Assembly: GCA_044351685.1 (NCBI GenBank)
Contig: JBILFK010000060.1
Coordinates: 1 to 8,766 of the forward strand
Length of the DNA: 8,766 nt
Source of the DNA: JALHRI01 sp044351685
GTDB lineage: Bacteria; Pseudomonadota; Alphaproteobacteria; Rickettsiales; UBA3002
Reading direction: 5' to 3'
Under the pieces are notes generated by a model. That model was given only the letters and a program-made list of their open reading frames with translations. It was not told where the DNA came from and made no database searches. Shown here in pieces: positions 6,257 through 8,766 of this stretch. The position numbers and the translations under genes were made by a program. Within the stretch, counting starts at the first letter, position 1; each line of letters opens with the position of its first letter.

Positions 6257-6281
6257 ATGCCGCCGCTACTGTGCATATATA
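6252..6281 (+). promoter_or_regulatory. Candidate ftsH promoter, heat-shock-type -35
   Basis: CTTGAA (6252-6257) overlaps the tilS stop codon. CATATAT (6274-6280) follows after a 16-base spacer; read as sigma-70 this is TTGAAT-17-TATATA. CTTGAA is the classical RpoH -35 sequence, and alphaproteobacterial RpoH -10 boxes resemble C-Y-TAT-N-T, to which CATATAT fits except at the second base. Since ftsH is a known heat-shock gene in several bacteria, an RpoH-dependent start is plausible. It lies about 20 bases before the ftsH ATG. Confidence 0.45.
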
Positions 6282-6301
6282 AAGCGTAACAGGGGAATGG
6301 T

Positions 6302-8254
6302 ATGCCAAATCTTTCACGTAATTTTTTAATCTGGGGCGCGATTGCGCTGGGTCTGGTATTCATTTTCAATGTCGCAGGTGGCGGCAATGTACCAGAATCT
6401 GGGGGTGGCACCGCCCTCAGCTATTCCGAATTTTTAAGCCGCGTGGAATCGGGTGAAGTTTCCGATGTCACCATCCGCGAATCGCGCGAGAATGGCACCC
6501 GAATCGAAGGCCACCTCACCAGCGGCCAAAGCTTTGCGCTGCAAGCCGTGGCTGACCCGGCGATGGTCGATAAGCTTCGTGAAAATGAAGTGAAAATTTC
6601 GGCTGCCCCCGCCTCCACCGGCATGGATTCGTTCTGGAGCATGTTTCTCTCATCATGGCTGCCATTTTTACTGCTAATTGGCGTGTATGTATTCTTCATG
6701 CGCCAAATGCAATCGGGCAAGGGGAACGGCGCCATGGGCTTTGGCAAATCGCGCGCGCGGTTGCTCAATGAAAATCACGAGCGCGTGATGTTCGATGATG
6801 TCGCCGGTATCGATGAAGCGAAAGATGAACTCACCGAGATTGTCGACTTCTTAAAGAACCCACAAAAATTTCAGCGCCTTGGCGGCAAAATTCCGCGCGG
6901 CTGCTTGCTGGTTGGACCTCCGGGTACCGGTAAAACATTGCTGGCGAGAGCCATTGCCGGCGAAGCGGGCGTGCCGTTCTTCTCGATTTCCGGTTCTGAT
7001 TTTGTGGAAATGTTTGTGGGTGTGGGCGCCAGCCGCGTGCGCGATATGTTCGAGCAAGGCAAAAAAAATTCGCCCTGCATTATTTTCATCGATGAAATCG
7101 ATGCGGTAGGGCGTCATCGCGGCGCCGGCCTTGGCGGCGGCAACGACGAACGCGAACAAACACTTAACCAGCTGCTGGTGGAAATGGATGGGTTCGAAGC
7201 GAATGAAAGCGTGATCCTGATTGCTGCCACCAACCGCCCCGATGTGCTTGACCCAGCCTTGCTGCGCCCCGGCCGCTTTGACAGACAAATCGTGGTGCCC
7301 AACCCCGATATTGAAGGCCGCACCAAAATTCTCAATGTGCATTTGAAAAAAGTGCCGCTTGCCCCCGATGTCGATGCTCGCATTATTGCGCGTGGTACGC
7401 CTGGTTTTTCGGGCGCGGATCTGGCCAACCTTGTCAATGAGGCCGCGTTGCTTGCCGCCCGCCACGATAAAAAAGTGGTCACCATGCGCGAGCTTGAATC
7501 GGCCAAAGATAAAGTGATGATGGGTGTCGAGCGCAAATCCATGGTGATGAGCGACGAAGAAAAACGCATGACGGCCTTCCATGAATCCGGGCATGCGATT
7601 GTATCGCTGCATTATCCTTCGTCCGATCCCATTCACAAAGCCACCATCATTCCGCGTGGCCGTGCGCTTGGCATGGTGATGCGTTTGCCGGAATCGGATA
7701 AACTCTCGTACAAGCGCGAAAAAATGTATGCCGATCTTGCCGTTGCCATGGGTGGCCGCGTTGCTGAAGAACTGATTTTTGGGCACGAAAAAGTATCCAG
7801 TGGTGCATCCAGCGATATTCAGTATGCCACCAAACTGGCACGCGCCATGGTTTCCGAATGGGGCATGAGCGAGTCGCTTGGCCCGGTGCATTACACCGCA
7901 AACGATAATAACGAGCCTTTCCTAGGGCAAACCATCTCGATGACGCGCACCACTTCTGAAGCAACCGCTGCGGCCGTGGATGCCGAAATTCGCCGCCTTG
8001 TCACGGAAGCGCATGCCGCTGCCACGCAACTACTTACTGAATTCCGCCATGAACTTGATACGCTAGCGCTGGCACTTCTGGAGTATGAAACATTGAGCGG
8101 CGATGAAATTAAACAGCTGCTGGCGGGCGAAAAAATTCATCGCCCCGACCCTGAAGAACTGAAGAAAAAAGCAACACGCAGCACCTTGCCTTCGTCACTC
8201 CGCCCGGCTGAAGAATCCGATTCAGGCAGCGGCCAACCACCGGTGATGCACTAG
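6302..8254 (+). CDS. ftsH: FtsH, membrane AAA+ zinc metalloprotease
   Basis: A 650-residue FtsH of normal length. Residues about 7-25 and 111-133 are two membrane helices flanking a periplasmic domain (about 26-110). The AAA+ module has Walker A GPPGTGKT at 205-212, pore-loop MFVG at 237-240, Walker B IIFIDEID at 260-267 and a second region of homology with LRPGRFDR at 321-328 (arginine fingers R325 and R328). The protease has HESGH at 427-431 and D505 as the expected third zinc ligand (SSDIQYAT). FtsH hexamers extract and degrade membrane and short-lived cytosolic proteins. The C-terminal tail (about 615-650) is polar and disordered. Start: ATG 6302 with AGGGGA at 6291-6296. It lies 45 bases after tilS, so both read-through and the local candidate promoter are possible. 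All catalytic residues are present. Confidence 0.98.
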   Translation: MPNLSRNFLIWGAIALGLVFIFNVAGGGNVPESGGGTALSYSEFLSRVESGEVSDVTIRESRENGTRIEGHLTSGQSFALQAVADPAMVDKLRENEVKISAAPASTGMDSFWSMFLSSWLPFLLLIGVYVFFMRQMQSGKGNGAMGFGKSRARLLNENHERVMFDDVAGIDEAKDELTEIVDFLKNPQKFQRLGGKIPRGCLLVGPPGTGKTLLARAIAGEAGVPFFSISGSDFVEMFVGVGASRVRDMFEQGKKNSPCIIFIDEIDAVGRHRGAGLGGGNDEREQTLNQLLVEMDGFEANESVILIAATNRPDVLDPALLRPGRFDRQIVVPNPDIEGRTKILNVHLKKVPLAPDVDARIIARGTPGFSGADLANLVNEAALLAARHDKKVVTMRELESAKDKVMMGVERKSMVMSDEEKRMTAFHESGHAIVSLHYPSSDPIHKATIIPRGRALGMVMRLPESDKLSYKREKMYADLAVAMGGRVAEELIFGHEKVSSGASSDIQYATKLARAMVSEWGMSESLGPVHYTANDNNEPFLGQTISMTRTTSEATAAAVDAEIRRLVTEAHAAATQLLTEFRHELDTLALALLEYETLSGDEIKQLLAGEKIHRPDPEELKKKATRSTLPSSLRPAEESDSGSGQPPVMH

Positions 8255-8297
8255 ACGCGTTTTTTGATTCTCGCTTCGGCAAAAAAGCGTGCGAGAA
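8255..8297. other. Overlapping hairpins between convergent ftsH and GGDEF genes
   Basis: Two alternative stems share this 48-base gap. ACGC-G-TTTTTTG (8255-8266) pairs with CAAAAAAGCGT (8280-8290), giving 11 pairs with one bulged G. TTCTCGC (8268-8274) pairs with GCGAGAA (8291-8297), giving seven pairs. The arms interleave, so only one can form fully. Neither is followed by a T run on either strand, so this is not a textbook intrinsic terminator, although the position between convergent genes suggests a transcription-end role. Confidence 0.35.
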
Positions 8298-8302
8298 GCA
8301 GA

Positions 8303-8766
8303 CTACTCTGAAAGGTTTTCTTGCGTTACGCGGTTGCGCCCTGATTTCTTGGAACGGTACATGGCCTCATCGGCATGCTTCAATAAGGCTGCAGGGTTAT
8401 CGGTGCCGTGGCGATAGCACGCCACGCCCACAGAAACCGTAATCACCCCATAATTTTCACCCGTATCGCGGCGTTTCATTTCGCGGCTGGCAATGGCTTT
8501 ACGAATAGCATCGGCCACAATCATGGCGCCACCAATCGGGGTTTTTGGCAAAATCACGGCAAATTCTTCGCCGCCAAAGCGCGCCACCATATCCATCCCC
8601 TTCACGGAATCGGTGAGGGTACGCGCTACAATTTTCAGCACCTGATCGCCAATATCATGGCCAAAACTATCATTGAAGTTTTTGAAGTGATCAATATCGA
8701 GAATCAGCAAACTCAGCTGCTGATCTTTCTCTTTGGCTTCCTGAAGGCCTTCTTGCAGGCGCTTAT
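8303..8766 (-). CDS. GGDEF-domain diguanylate cyclase, C-terminal part
   Basis: The gene enters from the right edge on the minus strand and stops with TAG at 8303-8305; at least 154 codons are visible. The frame is open to the window edge, so the true start lies outside and any TTG inside is not the start. The visible part begins with a charged, helix-like stretch (EAKEKDQQ). It continues with the GGDEF core: LILDIDHFKNFNDSFGHDIGD (metal- and substrate-binding region), the active-site motif RFGGEEF, VSVGVACY and a final HADEAMYRSKKSGRN. The GGEEF variant is compatible with synthesis of cyclic di-GMP from two GTP. The inhibitory-site position five residues before the motif reads KGMD rather than RxxD, so classical product inhibition is probably absent. 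Any sensory domain upstream is unseen. It is convergent with ftsH, with no sign of functional linkage. Confidence 0.93.
   Translation of the reverse strand, partial: KRLQEGLQEAKEKDQQLSLLILDIDHFKNFNDSFGHDIGDQVLKIVARTLTDSVKGMDMVARFGGEEFAVILPKTPIGGAMIVADAIRKAIASREMKRRDTGENYGVITVSVGVACYRHGTDNPAALLKHADEAMYRSKKSGRNRVTQENLSE

Noticed and set aside
6851..7891. 346-codon open frame on the minus strand inside ftsH
   Set aside because: It is antisense to a highly conserved gene, rich in His, Phe and Arg as expected from mirrored codon bias, and has no recognisable domain.

Overview
The window is bacterial and carries the 3' part of a tol-pal envelope cluster, followed by tilS and ftsH and then a convergent diguanylate cyclase gene. 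The order tolR-tolA-(insert)-tolB-pal-cpoB-tilS-ftsH, with tilS and ftsH directly after cpoB, is typical of Alphaproteobacteria. The moderate GC content and the protein sequences fit an alphaproteobacterium, but I cannot name a genus.

Layout. Positions 1-171 hold the end of tolR, and 178-981 hold tolA, both on the plus strand. Positions 982-2099 hold an unexpected minus-strand gene for a kinase-fold protein. Its reading frame is broken by a 14-bp tandem duplication at 1302-1335. Removing one copy restores a 367-codon frame whose stop codon abuts the tolA stop. tolB (2186-3496) then restarts the plus-strand cluster from its own candidate promoter. A 240-base gap with a palindrome and a long bulged hairpin precedes pal (3737-4216), which ends in a strong intrinsic terminator. 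cpoB (4333-5208), tilS (overlapping cpoB, to 6256) and ftsH (6302-8254) follow. A candidate heat-shock-type promoter lies over the tilS stop. A GGEEF-domain gene on the minus strand (8303 to the window edge) converges on ftsH across a hairpin-rich gap.

How the genes work together. TolR and TolA are inner-membrane parts of the proton-motive-force-driven Tol machine. TolB is a periplasmic propeller that exchanges between TolA and Pal, Pal is the peptidoglycan-binding lipoprotein, and CpoB is a periplasmic TPR partner. TilS (tRNA-Ile2 lysidine synthetase) and FtsH (membrane AAA+ zinc protease) are housekeeping enzymes. The main anomaly is the kinase-like gene that splits tolA from tolB and now looks frameshifted. 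It should prevent simple tolA-to-tolB read-through as one sense operon.
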